Shown: positions 10,857 to 21,302, counted from the first letter of the stretch. The stretch: DNA of 64,000 bases from Leishmania donovani (GCF_000227135.1 NC_018246.1:97501-161500), one strand, 5' to 3'. Notes: generated by a model from the letters alone, not told the origin. A program made the numbers and translations.

Positions 10857-11798
10857 ATGAAGTCCAACGTCGAGGCCGACGCCGCCGCGATGGGCCCCTA
10901 TCACGGCAACGGCATGATGGCACCTGCCATGAGCGCGAACGAGCCAATGCAAGTGGTGTACAACCGCACACAGAAGCGCGTGCCGGTTTTCCGCGACAGC
11001 CTGATTATGTACGAGCAGCAGATGGTGCGGGTGATGGAGGAACTGCGCACGCTGACGATGGACGTGAATGCGCTGCGGGCGCATTACGAAGAGGCGCTCC
11101 AGGAGAAACTGTACATTGAGAACCTCGCGGCACAGGCGGAGAAGCGCGTGCAGGACGTGAAGGAAATCGTGGACCGCTACGTTGGTGTCAAAGACGCGGT
11201 GGTAGCCAGCGACGGCTTCACGTATGAGCGGGAGACGATCTCCTCGTATATCGAAGGCTGCAAAGAGGCTGGCGGCACGCCGACGTCATACCAGACAGAG
11301 AAGCCGCTGACCTCGCTGCTGATCCCGAACCGCTCGCTCAAGACGTTGGTGGATCGCTTGGCGACGCTGCAGAAGGCGGAGCCGACGCCGCCGGCGCCGG
11401 CCGACCGCAACCCGGTGCAGCACCACTCGAAGTCGATGACGGCGGGCCGCGCAGGAAACGTCTCTATCAACCAGCACGAAGGCCAGCGGCGCAACATGCA
11501 CGGCGGCGGAAAGGACAGCTCCGGCCCGGTGGAGCTGAACGCCAAGGGGGAACGAGTGCATCCGTGCATTCGTGTGTACGGGTACTGCAACTACAACGAG
11601 AGCTGCGCGTACGCGAAGTATCCGTACGATGCGTGCTTGTCGAATCTGAAGAACAAGTGCCGCTTCAAGAACCAGTGCCACGAGCGCCACGTCGAGTTCC
11701 GCGGCCCACTGGACGACTACGGTAACTGCGCTTCCACTAACCAGGGACCTAACCAAGAGATCATTGCGTCCGAGCCCGTGGGGGAAGCGAACAAGTAG
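10857..11798 (+). CDS. U-box-like / CCCH zinc-finger protein, paralogue A
   Basis: 313 aa. Domain order is a coiled coil (about residues 42-108), a U-box-like domain (about 111-175, with KDAVVASDGFTYERETISSY and LLIPNRSLKTLVDRLA), a polar linker and a Cys/His-rich RNA-binding region (237-278). The last finger is a canonical C-x7-C-x5-C-x3-H (C260, C268, C274, H278). The preceding one has the same Cys spacing (C237, C244, C250) but Lys254 where His is expected. U-boxes normally recruit E2 enzymes for ubiquitination and CCCH fingers bind AU-rich mRNA, so an RNA-targeted E3 ligase or a regulator of mRNA fate is the natural inference. The paired trypanosome proteins ZC3H39/ZC3H40 are possible orthologues, but I cannot confirm that. 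Start chosen from the acceptor at 10802-10803. The paralogue lies at 17178-18356. Confidence 0.9.
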   Translation: MKSNVEADAAAMGPYHGNGMMAPAMSANEPMQVVYNRTQKRVPVFRDSLIMYEQQMVRVMEELRTLTMDVNALRAHYEEALQEKLYIENLAAQAEKRVQDVKEIVDRYVGVKDAVVASDGFTYERETISSYIEGCKEAGGTPTSYQTEKPLTSLLIPNRSLKTLVDRLATLQKAEPTPPAPADRNPVQHHSKSMTAGRAGNVSINQHEGQRRNMHGGGKDSSGPVELNAKGERVHPCIRVYGYCNYNESCAYAKYPYDACLSNLKNKCRFKNQCHERHVEFRGPLDDYGNCASTNQGPNQEIIASEPVGEANK

Positions 11799-13193
11799 AC
11801 TCCGTGTCTTTCATCTTGGGCGCTCCTCTGTCACCCTCCGTCACCCTCTGCCACACGCACACAGACGCAGACGCAGACAGAAGTTAGTTGGCCAGAGAGG
11901 AGAAAGGCACCGCAGCCACCCTTGCCAGAGGGCCGCCCTTTTTCTTTGTCGCTTTAAAGGTTATATGTGTTGCATCTCTCTCTCTCTGCGCGTGCAAGAT
12001 TGCTGCTCATGCCCCTCCCACTTCCTGTTGGATGCTTGCTGCTCTATTTCCGAGTGCGTGTGTGTGCGTGTATTCTCTGCTGTCGCCCGATTCAACGCCG
12101 GCATTTCTGCACCTCTCTCTCTCTCAGGGCGCCTCTTTGAGAAAGAAGCCGTTGTCTCCCCACGCCCACGCATCTGTTGTCTTTTCCAGCCGCCCCTTTG
12201 TTTTCGTTTCGCTTCTCTTTCTCTTCCCTTCCCCTCCCTTCTTCCTCCTCCTCACATCTCCTGTTCCGTGCTCGACGCGCTCTCGTTTCTTCGGCTCCTC
12301 TTCTCTCTCTCCTCCCGCGACCTGCGTGACCGCCGCCCTGAGTGCTTCCTCTCTTGCCTGTTCTTTTACCGTGTGTGCGAAGTTGCATCCTCCTTCTCCT
12401 CCTTTTCACGCTTTTTTCGCTCCTCGACTCCCCCCCCACCCTTCCCAACTCGCGTCGCGTGGCTCTGGCTGCTCTCGCCTTCCTTTTCTTTCCATTGTCT
12501 TTCTGTGTGCGTGCTAGCCGCGCGCCCTTGTTGGCGTTTTCGGCCAGTGCGCGCTGGTAAGGCACTAGCCTTATTGCGTGTATGCGTCGGCTGTGATGGC
12601 CGCGGTCTCGTGAAAGCGCTTCTTGCCGATGTGGTCGGCGAGATGAGGGGTGGGACGGGTTGTTGAGAGGAAGGATCACGGGCTGGGGTGAGTCGGTGAC
12701 TCGGCAAAGACGACGCCTCGTCTAGTACTGTTGCTCGAACAAACTCTTCTCCCCGTTCGGCCCTACGATAAACGACGTTTCTTTTTCCTGTGGTTGTCTC
12801 TCCTCCGTGTTGCGAGGCAACAAGAGGACGTTCTTGCCCAGGCGCGCACGGGCACCTGCCCCCACTTCGGATGCCTTCAACCGCGGGCTACGAGCATCGA
12901 CAGCATGGAGTGCAGATGGCGCGCTGCCCACTGCTGCGCTCGCGTTGTTGCGCCTCCGCCCCCGCCGGAGCCGCTGCCCTCCTGCCTGCGTCTGCTGTGA
13001 GGGCGTCCGGCCCGGCGTTGAGCCCGATATGCTGCGTGTAATCCGTGGATCGCTCAAGGCTCGAAGCGCGCCTTCTTTATAATCTTGCCCACAGCGGCCT
13101 GATCGCGCACACCGCGCTCGCGCTGGGTGGGCTCCTCACTTGTCTGGTGTCCGCGGCTGCCCACACCCCCTCTGCACTCTTAGAGGGACAGAG
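11799..13193. other. 3' region of gene A with a GC-rich block
   Basis: From about 11810 to 12560 the sequence is extremely CT-rich. From about 12835 to 13193 it becomes GC-rich and balanced, unlike ordinary spacer, but has no long credible frame. That block could be a decayed repeat next to the 960-bp repeat; I cannot name it. Confidence 0.5.
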
Positions 13194-14557
13194 CACGGGC
13201 TCTCTGTGCGCAGTCGCATGCCTATGCACAGGCCCCTTCGGCTGGCCACACCGACTCCTGTGGGAGGCGTGCGGATTCAGGAGAGGGTGGTGTGTCCCCT
13301 GCCGCCACAGACTCATGGCTGCGTCGCACCTGCCGTGGCACGCGCGGGCAAGCCCCGAAGACGCGCCCCGGTGAAATGGGCGGAAGCGGAGGATGAAGAC
13401 AGCGAGCCCCCGAGACAGCAACGCCGTCCTGAAACAGGCCCCACGATCTGAAAATGTGAGCACTGTGTGCACGCGCTGCCAGCCACAGCTGGCATGGTGC
13501 GTCGCATTCACGCAAGGCATCCAGAGGTCGGCAGAGCAAGGATGATGGACGGAGAAGGCGGGAAGAGATNNNNNNNNNNNNNNNNNNNNNNNNNNNNNNN
13601 NNNNNNNNNNNNNNNNNNNNNNNNNNNNNNNNNNNNNNNNNNNNNNNNNNNNNNNNNNNNNNNNNNNNGTGCGGATTCAGGAGAGGGTGTTGTGTCCCCT
13701 GCCGCCACAGACTCATGGCTGCGTCGCACCTGCCGTGGCACGCGCGGGCAAGCCCCGAAGACGCGCCCCGGTGAAATGGGCGGAAGCGGAGGATGAAGAC
13801 AGCGAGCCCCCGAGACAGCAACGCCGTCCTGAAACAGGCCCCACGATCTGAAAATGTGAGCACTGTGTGCACGCGCTGCCAGCCACAGCTGGCATGGTGC
13901 GTCGCATTCACGCAAGGCATCCAGAGGTCGGCAGAGCAAGGATGATGGACGGAGAAGGCGGGAAGAGATCCACACGAATGAACCCCCCCCCCCACACACA
14001 CACACAGTGCATGCGTGCGAAGCATGTGCGGCACGCCCTCCATCCGACCGTGTGGGCTGACGCGGCGGGAAGCACGACGAGAACACGGCGAGCCGCGCCA
14101 TCGAGTCCTCCCGGCTCGAATGTGGAGAGTCACTGCAGGATCTTGTGGAATGCCGTGGCTTGAGGCGACGGAGGGCGAAGCATGGCATGCGGCCCGGGCA
14201 CAGGGACTCGGAGGGCCCTAGCCCGCAGCTGGCCAGCTTCCTGCTTGAACTCACCTGACATGCACCTTGACCACCTCCTGTTATCCTCGCGGCGGACGCC
14301 ACCGCTTCCGGCCTGGGGCTGGACCCTGGACGCAGCCCTCTCGGATCAAGGCATGCCGTCCTCCCGCGTCTCCGCCTGGCGCTGATCGCGCAGCGCGTAT
14401 CGGAGAAGGGGACGAGGAAGGGCGAGACGAGTCCGCACGACGCACGGCCCGATTCGACGGCAGCGACGGCTCGTCCTGGTGGACCAGGAGGTAGCCGTGG
14501 TGCAGCAGAGGTAGGCGAGCCGTGGTTGTGTCTGCGTGTGTATGTTTGCTGACTTGT
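13194..14557. repeat. 960-bp dispersed repeat, copy 1 (downstream of gene A)
   Basis: Matches the copy at 18575-19529 almost base for base from CACGGGCTCTCTG to GACTTGT. The span here is inflated by an N-gap (13570-13668) and a 301-bp exact flank duplication; removing both leaves about 964 bp. It contains a C run plus CA microsatellite near 13982-14007. No terminal inverted repeats, poly(A) tail or target-site duplication is obvious, so the element class is unknown. It begins 1395 nt after the stop codon of gene A, possibly within its 3' UTR. A long open frame on the - strand is discussed among the rejected items. Confidence 0.85.
13570..13668. other. Assembly gap (99 N) with duplicated flanks
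   Basis: The 301 bases before the gap (13269-13569) are repeated immediately after it (13669-13969) with one difference (G at 13290, T at 13690). This is what unmerged overlapping contig ends look like. Confidence 0.9.
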
Positions 14558-17099
14558 GCGTGGTGGAATGACATGTAAAGAAAAATGGTCTCCTGGTTCC
14601 TTCGACGCCAATGGATATGAGTGGGCAGATGACCGTTCCTGTCAAACCAATAGTCTGTGTGTGGTGCTTCGCACCTGGAAAAGATGTTGGTGTGCTTTCA
14701 TGGGACGTCGCTGGATGTCTCGCTGCTCCTCGCTTTACCTCTCGGGGTGTATTGGCGGTGTGCGTATGTTGTACTTGTGCTCGTTTTTTTTTTTGGTGTT
14801 GTGCCGTTGTGTTGTAACGCGCGCGACTCGGTCTTGTGGCCGTTTTTGTCTTTGGTTTCTTNNNNNNNNNNNNNNNNNNNNNNNNNNNNNNNNNNNNNNN
14901 NNNNNNNNNNNNNNNNNNNNNNNNNNNNNNNNNNNNNNNNNNNNNNNNNNNNNNNNNNNNNNNNNNNNNNNNNNNNNNNNNNNNNNNNGTGGTTGTGTCT
15001 GCGTGTGTATGTTTGCTGACTTGTGCGTGGTGGAATGACATGTAAAGAAAAATGGTCTCCTGGTTCCTTCGACGCCAATGGATATGAGTGGGCAGATGAC
15101 CGTTCCTGTCAAACCAATAGTCTGTGTGTGGTGCTTCGCACCTGGAAAAGATGTTGGTGTGCTTTCATGGGACGTCGCTGGATGTCTCGCTGCTCCTCGC
15201 TTTACCTCTCGGGGTGTATTGGCGGTGTGCGTATGTTGTACTTGTGCTCGTTTTTTTTTTTGGTGTTGTGCCGTTGTGTTGTAACGCGCGCGACTCGGTC
15301 TTGTGGCCGTTTTTGTCTTTGGTTTCTTTGTTTCTGCCGGCGTGTGTGGTGCATAAGCGTGCGTGCGCACGTCCGTCCTTTGTCCGGGACGCGTTACCTT
15401 GGTGCTTGTCGATGTGCACATGTATGTTGTCGTGTTGCATTTGTGTGCGTGTGTGTGTGTGTCTCTGTTGTTTGCTGGCGGGGTGCGTTCGTCTCTGTTC
15501 TGCTCTCTCCGCCCTGCGCTGTGTGTGTATGGGTGGGGCGAGAGAGGGAGTGGAAGCGAGAAGGCGAGAGTGAGAAGCACCGGAGGCGTTCTCTTTCTCT
15601 GTCTGTGCCCGTCTGTCCATTTTTTCGCGTGCGTGTGCGCGATTCGCCAACTTGGTGCTCTTTGCGTTTTTCGATCCCAATAACTACCGCGGAAAAAAAA
15701 AGCAAATACCAGATTATCGCACGACGTTCATCGACAGCAAGTGAGGGTCAAGCACAGATGCCGACGTGGCGCTCTGGGGGAGCGCCTCGTATAAACTCAT
15801 GCACCGATGCACGATGAGTCCGACGTGCTTGCACCCGCCAACACTCACCAACGCGAACACGAGTTCTACTTGGTGTGTATGTGAGCCCACAGGCAGATAC
15901 GTCTCTCCACGGTGGCGCGCCTTTGACCGCTGTCTTGCCACGTTGAGTGCGAGTGAAGGGCGAGAAGAGGCGCCGGAGAAGTGAGTCGGAGCTGTGGCAG
16001 GCTCTGTTCCTTTTGAAAGCCTTCGACAGGAGTGCAAGAGGGGGGAATGGTCGAGACAAAAGACAACACAAAACAGCGTGAGGAGGAGGAGTGCGTGAAC
16101 CTACTCGCCGCCACTCGAATGGCATGCTGCAACAACCATCAGATCGTCTCCTTTACCCTCCCTCCCCCCTCCCCCCTCCCCCGTCCTGTTCGTCTACACG
16201 GCATTTTCGATGTCGAGGAGGTTGGCCATTGTAAGCGTTTGCTTTTTCCTTTTCCCCTGCCCTTCACGGCGTTCACGCGCACGTACACACGCGTGCTCCC
16301 ATGATCGCTCAGAGCGACTGTGTACGCTAGCGGCCACCTATCACAACCACCGCCTCTCCATTTTGCCTTGCTATCTCTTGACTTGCGTTGTTCCTGTTTT
16401 GCGCAACACACGTGGCCATTCCCCCCTCGACACACCAACCGGGAATTTCTCTCTTTCTCACACACACACACACACAGAGGCGGGTGGACAGATACGTTTT
16501 GCTTTTCGTCGCGCGTGCGCGCCTTTCCTGTCTCGCCTCCTCCCTCCTCTGCTACTGACGAAGCGTAAAAAAAAGCGTTGAGCCTTCGACGGCACCAATC
16601 AGGGGCAACAACGAAACAACGCGCGCGCTTAGAGAAGTACATAAGAAGTCTGAATCGACAGACACACCGACACGCATCAAGGAGTTCCTCCCTCCCCCTC
16701 CCCGAGCCATCACCTCACCCGCGTCAAACTCCCGCATCGCGCACGCGCTCTCTGTCTCTCGCTACCGCGCCCTGAATTGTCTCGCGCGCGTGTTCGTTTG
16801 GCAGTTCATTGCTCGCGCAAGTGCGTGACGACAAGCGCCCGCCCCCCTCCCCCTTCTCCCCTCCCCCTTCTCCCCTCCCTCCAGCCCATACCCACGGTGT
16901 CTTGTGTGTCCTTCTCTGTCCATCGATCTCTCTCTGTTTTCCCTCTCTCCTACGGAGTCGTGCCCGCTCGCCCGTTCGCCGCATCTCTCTTCTCGCATTT
17001 CCGAGAGCAACGACACCCCACCTCTCCCTTACCCACTCACTCCCCGCCCACTTCCTCGTGTGGCGCAGTAAAGAAGAACACGACTCGGGTGCACACCGC
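14558..17099. other. Spacer between repeat copy 1 and gene B
   Basis: CT-rich spacer holding an N-gap and its duplicated flank. There are T/A runs near 15251-15261 and 15693-15701, and a CA run near 16460-16477. I see no gene. The frame-open segments are driven by microsatellites. Confidence 0.6.
14862..14988. other. Assembly gap (127 N) with duplicated flanks
   Basis: The 340 bases 14522-14861 recur exactly at 14989-15328, directly after the gap. The gap is therefore probably an unmerged contig overlap and not missing sequence. Confidence 0.9.
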
Positions 17100-17126
17100 C
17101 GCCGCCTCTCCCCACTCCTCTTCTAG
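17100..17126 (+). promoter_or_regulatory. Candidate trans-splice acceptor for U-box/CCCH gene B
   Basis: CT tract 17103-17124 followed at once by AG (17125-17126), 51 nt upstream of ATG 17178. This acceptor matches that of paralogue A in strength and distance. Confidence 0.6.
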
Positions 17127-17177
17127 AACGCGAACACAGAGCGCCTTCAAGTGGAGAACAGCAACAAAAGCAACAGG

Positions 17178-18356
17178 ATGAACGCCATGTCGCCGTTTTA
17201 CGGTCGGACCTACCCGACGAGGACAACCCCGCTCATGTGGGAGGCGACGCAGACGCTGCAGAGCTCTCTGGTCGATCAGAGCAGCGACATGCGCCGCTCG
17301 CTGGACCTCGCCATGTCGCTGCACGAGGTGCTGGAGAGAAATCGAGAGATTTACAACAATATCATCGCCGAGCGCAACGAGGCCTACCGCCGTCTGCAGG
17401 ACGCAGACGCGAAACTGCAGCAGGTCGAGCATGTCGTCCGCCGCTACGCCGAGGTGAAGGATCCGGTTGTGGCCAGTGACGGCTACACGTACGAGCGCAC
17501 GGAGCTCAGCCGCTACCTTAGCGACTGCAAGAAGTCGAACAGCAAGGCCTACTCGCAGCAGACGAAGGAGGAGCTGACAGACGTGATGGTAGACAACGTT
17601 TCGCTGCGCCGGCTGGCGGAGCTGTTGAAGGGCGTGCACTCGGTGGAGGTGCCGCAGCTGTCGAGCCGCCCGCTGCTAGCGGGCGGTGTTGTCGACGTTA
17701 ATGGCCCTCGCTCTCACTGGGCCGAGGAGGATCCGTCAATGAGCGGCGCGGATCACACTGAGATGGGTCACGGTCCTGTCGGCCTTGCGGGCGGCGCTGG
17801 TGGCCGTGGTGGGAATGGGATGGCAGTGGGCCTCGGCCACGCCGGCCTCCGCTATGATCGGAGCGGAGGTGCCAAGTACGGCAAGCCGAGCAACGGCAAC
17901 GAGGGCAAGGGCGGGCTGCATCCGTGCCTGCGCGTGTATGGTTTCTGCAACTTCGAGGACGACTGCACGTTTGCGAACTACCCCTACGAGGCATGCCTGA
18001 ACCATATCAAGGGCAAGTGCCGCTTCGGCTCCACCTGCAAGGAGCTGCACGTTGACCCGCGCGACCCCGTCTACCAGAACACACGCAGCTTTGCCAACCA
18101 TCACCACCAGGGCGGCAACAGCGCGAACACCAACCACGCCCACAACAACGCCGCTGCCTGTGCAAACAACGCGAACAGCAGCCAGGCAGCGGATGTTGGC
18201 GCGGAGGCGTCGAGGCAGAGCGGGAGCAAGATGCCGGACTCTGTAGCGGAAAGGGAGGCGGAGATTGCGGCGGCCAAGAAAGACGGCAAGTCGAAGGAGA
18301 CCGAGGAGCCCGCTTCCGCTGCCGGCGCAGATGCCGCCAAGGCCAAGGACGAATAA
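17178..18356 (+). CDS. U-box-like / CCCH zinc-finger protein, paralogue B
   Basis: 392 aa, same architecture as paralogue A: coiled coil (about residues 35-92), U-box-like domain (about 93-155, with KDPVVASDGYTYERTELSRY) and a Cys/His region (250-291). The second finger is canonical (C273, C281, C287, H291). The first keeps its Cys spacing (C250, C257, C263) but has Asn267 in place of His. The linker is Gly/His-rich, and a C-terminal extension absent from A is rich in Asn, His, Ala, Lys and Glu. Like A, it is probably an RNA-binding protein with possible ubiquitin-ligase activity; the two may act as a pair. No ATG precedes 17178 in frame after the acceptor at 17125-17126. A 960-bp repeat begins 218 nt after the stop. 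Confidence 0.9.
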   Translation: MNAMSPFYGRTYPTRTTPLMWEATQTLQSSLVDQSSDMRRSLDLAMSLHEVLERNREIYNNIIAERNEAYRRLQDADAKLQQVEHVVRRYAEVKDPVVASDGYTYERTELSRYLSDCKKSNSKAYSQQTKEELTDVMVDNVSLRRLAELLKGVHSVEVPQLSSRPLLAGGVVDVNGPRSHWAEEDPSMSGADHTEMGHGPVGLAGGAGGRGGNGMAVGLGHAGLRYDRSGGAKYGKPSNGNEGKGGLHPCLRVYGFCNFEDDCTFANYPYEACLNHIKGKCRFGSTCKELHVDPRDPVYQNTRSFANHHHQGGNSANTNHAHNNAAACANNANSSQAADVGAEASRQSGSKMPDSVAEREAEIAAAKKDGKSKETEEPASAAGADAAKAKDE

Positions 18357-18574
18357 ACCGGCGGCGGAGTGCGCCCGTGCGTGCGTGTGTGTGTGCCGCC
18401 CCTATCTCTCCACCGACATCTCACTTTTGCACGCCTCGGTCCGCCTTCGCGCGTAGCGGAAGGGGATGAGGGGAGCCGCGCTCGCATGATAACGGCGGGG
18501 CGGCAAGAGCGGACGGAGTACGGCCATTCGCTTCGTTTTTTTTCTCTCTTCCGTTCTCAAAGATGACAACACGC

Positions 18575-19529
18575 CACGGGCTCTCTGTGCGCAGTCGCAT
18601 GCCTATGCACAGGCCCCTTCGGCTGGCCACACCGACTCCTGTGGGAGGCGTGCGGATTCAGGAGAGGGTGTTGTGTCCCCTGCCGCCACAGACTCATGGC
18701 TGCGTCGCACCTGCCGTGGCACGCGCGGGCAAGCCCCGAAGACGCGCCCCGGTGAAATGGGCGGAAGCGGAGGATGAAGACAGCGAGCCCCCGAGACAGC
18801 AACGCCGTCCTGAAACAGGCCCCACGATCTGAAAATGTGAGCACTGTGTGCACGCGCTGCCAGCCACAGCTGGCATGGTGCGTCGCATTCACGCAAGGCA
18901 TCCAGAGGTCGGCAGAGCAAGGATGATGGACGGAGAAGGCGGGAAGAGATCCACANNNNNNNNNNNNNNNNNNNNNNNNNNNNNNNNNNNNNNNNNNNNN
19001 NNNNNNNNNNNNNNNNNNNNNNNNNNNNNNNNNNNNNNNNNNNNNNNNNNNNNNNNNNNNNNNNNNNNNNNNNNNNNNNNNNNNNNNNNNNNNNNNNNNN
19101 NNNNNNNNNNNNNNNNNNNNNNNNNNNNNNNNNNNNNNNNNNNNNNNNNNNNNNNNNNNNNNNNNNNNNNNNNNNNNNNNNNNNNNNNNNNNNNNNNNNN
19201 NNNNNNNNNNNNNNNNNNNNNNNNNNNNNNNNNNNNNNNNNNNNNNNNNNNNNNNNNNNNNNNNNNNNNNNNNNNNNNNNNNNNNNNNNNNNNNNNNNNN
19301 NNNNNNNNNNNNNNNNNNNNNNNNNNNNNNNNNNNNNNNNNNNNNNNNNNNNNNNNNNNNNNNNNNNNNNNNNNNNNNNNNNNNNNNNNNNNNNNNNNNN
19401 NNNNNNNNNNNNNNNNNNNNNNNNNNNNNNNNNNNNNNNNNNNNNNNCTGGTGGACCAGGAGGTAGCCGTGGTGCAGCAGAGGTAGGCGAGCCTCGGTTG
19501 TGTCTGCGTGTGTATGTTTGTTGACTTGT
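18575..19529. repeat. 960-bp dispersed repeat, copy 2 (downstream of gene B)
   Basis: Same family as 13194-14557. The 381 bases before the N-gap and about 82 after it match copy 1 with only a few differences. The gap (492 N) fits the 501 bp that copy 1 has at this place, so the total length is about 955 bp. It probably lies in the 3' UTR of gene B. Confidence 0.85.
18956..19447. other. Assembly gap (492 N) inside repeat copy 2
   Basis: Unlike the other gaps its length is not a round placeholder and the flanks are not duplicated. Its size agrees with the missing middle of the repeat (13975-14475 in copy 1). Confidence 0.85.
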
Positions 19530-21000
19530 TCGCGCGAACGTGTGGAGAATACCTTCTCAGCTCTTTCTCCTCTCTTCCTTTTTATTGTGTTGCCCGCCGG
19601 CCACTCTTGGCGTTTTCGCGTGTGCGGGTGCTTGTGGATGCCGGCGTGTTGTGTGACCGAGGGGGGGGGAGAAGACCGCCTGCTTTTTAGACCCTTTCTC
19701 TTGCGTGCTGGAGTGTTGCTAGATGCGGGCAGATGGTGTGGAGCGACTGTTGGGGACGGCGACGCTCATGGTACGGTCGACGGTGTGGCGCTTACCCCCT
19801 CGCGTTGTCTCTGCGCGCGTGCGAATCCGTTTTCCTCAGCGTTGTCGATGGGCAGGCGGTGCGCAGCCTCGTGTGGTCGTTCTCTCTAACATGTGTCTCG
19901 CTGCCGCCAAGTGATGCTGTGTTGCATGTCTGGTGTTATCCTTCTGTGTCCGTGTCGATGCGTGCGCCTCTCTTTATCTTTTCAGTTGTATTATGGTTTG
20001 TCCACCACGCGCTTCTGATGCGAAGAGTGGGTGGGGTGACCTGTCCGATGGTGTGTGTGTGTGTGTGATGCGGGGTGTGGAGACAGAAAATGTTGTGTAA
20101 ACGGCCAAGCCAAAGAAAAATGGGAGGGGGAGTGTGGGAGGAGAAGAGGGTGGGAAGCTGCTCCTGTGCTCTCTGTAAGCGAGTGTTTCACCTTCATCTT
20201 TTTTTTTTGTTCGCTGCTGGCGAAGGGAACGAACAAGGTCAGAGCGAGCAGCAAACACAAGAGGAAGCAACAAGAAGGAGAGCAGGGACTGAAGGGGGGA
20301 AGAGGGCAAGAGAGCGTCGAGGAGAGGCAGTCTGCAGATGTGCAGCAAAGGGGTGTGGTGGGGGAGGTGTGTGGTGTGTGTGTGTGTATGCGTGTGTGTG
20401 TGGGGGGGGGGGTGAGAGAATGGCGAGGAGCACGGCGACCTGTTGCATTCACTTGGGCTGTCATCGTCTCTCACGTGACTCGTGTCTCGTGAGAAGTTGG
20501 GGCCTGGAGTCAATCTGGCTTTCCATGCACACACGCAAGCACACGCATCCTCTGCTGCGTGTTGGCTTCTCGGCTGCCCACTTTCTCCGTTCCGCGTGTG
20601 CGTGTATGCATGTCGTGCGCACCGACGCAGACAGCTGAAGATGGCCGTTTGTGCGTCCCCCTTTCCATCCTTGCCTTTTCACAACGCCTCACACCCCTCT
20701 TGGATTCTCTTTCCATTCTCTTCTCTTACCTTGCTTGACATGTTTCCCTGGCCTGAACAACGAAACACACGTGCGCGTGCGCACACCTTCCTTGCCAGCG
20801 CGCTCCTTCGCGTAGGGACCTACGTTTGAGTACGCTGGACGTTTTTGTCTGTGTATCGACTTTGCTTTGTGCGCGTGCATGCTCTGCTGCCCTTGTGTGA
20901 GACTCTTGTGCTTAACAACGGCAGCAGAGCAGCAGCACTAAGCAGCACCGTCAGTGCTGCAGCACCGGCTCCAGCACCAGCACGAGCTGCGCGCCCGCTC
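19530..21000. other. Spacer upstream of the GDT1-family gene
   Basis: Low-complexity spacer with GT runs near 20051-20067 and 20377-20400, a G run at 20402-20411 and T runs near 20200-20208. No coding frame or RNA gene seen. Confidence 0.6.
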
Positions 21001-21281
21001 CCAACCCCTCTTTTCTCCGTCTCCTCTGCCGCCCTTCCAAGGGAACGATCAGTCTTCGCTACCCTTACTGCAACAGCGTGCCCAAAAATTGAAGGCGGTG
21101 ACACACAGACGCAACTTCTGGCTGGGAGTCTCTCGTGTATCCGTACGTGCCGCAGAGGCAGACACACCGCAGAACGGAAGGACACCCCGTCAGTTGCAAG
21201 CGCGTTCGGACCAGGCACTCGAAAAGCAGCACGACGCAGGACACTTGGAGACAGAAGTTGATTCCTCCCTTCATCTTTCAG
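21001..21281 (+). promoter_or_regulatory. Candidate trans-splice acceptors for the GDT1-family gene
   Basis: Two tracts qualify: a CT tract at 21004-21038 with AG at 21040-21041, and a shorter one at 21262-21279 with AG at 21280-21281. The latter would give a 5' UTR of only about 21 nt before ATG 21303. Confidence 0.4.
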
Positions 21282-21302
21282 CCCCTTTTCATAGGCCAGA
21301 CA

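Noticed and set aside
11764..12666. 300-codon open frame on the + strand
   Set aside because: Dominated by Leu/Ser/Phe/Cys from CT-rich spacer, overlaps the end of gene A and has no homology signal.
12835..13193. GC-rich block as a gene fragment or decayed SIDER
   Set aside because: No long frame, no signature match that I can defend; listed only as spacer content.
13194..14557. Assigning the 960-bp repeat to the SIDER/DIRE retroposons
   Set aside because: Length is too great for SIDER, and I see no 5' signature or poly(A) tail on either strand; a weak CCAGGGTCCAG match on the - strand is too short to count.
13194..14611. Long open frame on the - strand through the 960-bp repeat (several hundred codons)
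   Set aside because: It reads through a G-run/GT microsatellite giving Cys/Val/Gly repeats, spans the artefactual N-gap and duplication, and has no recognisable motif. GC-rich repeats often stay open by chance. Retained only as repeat sequence.
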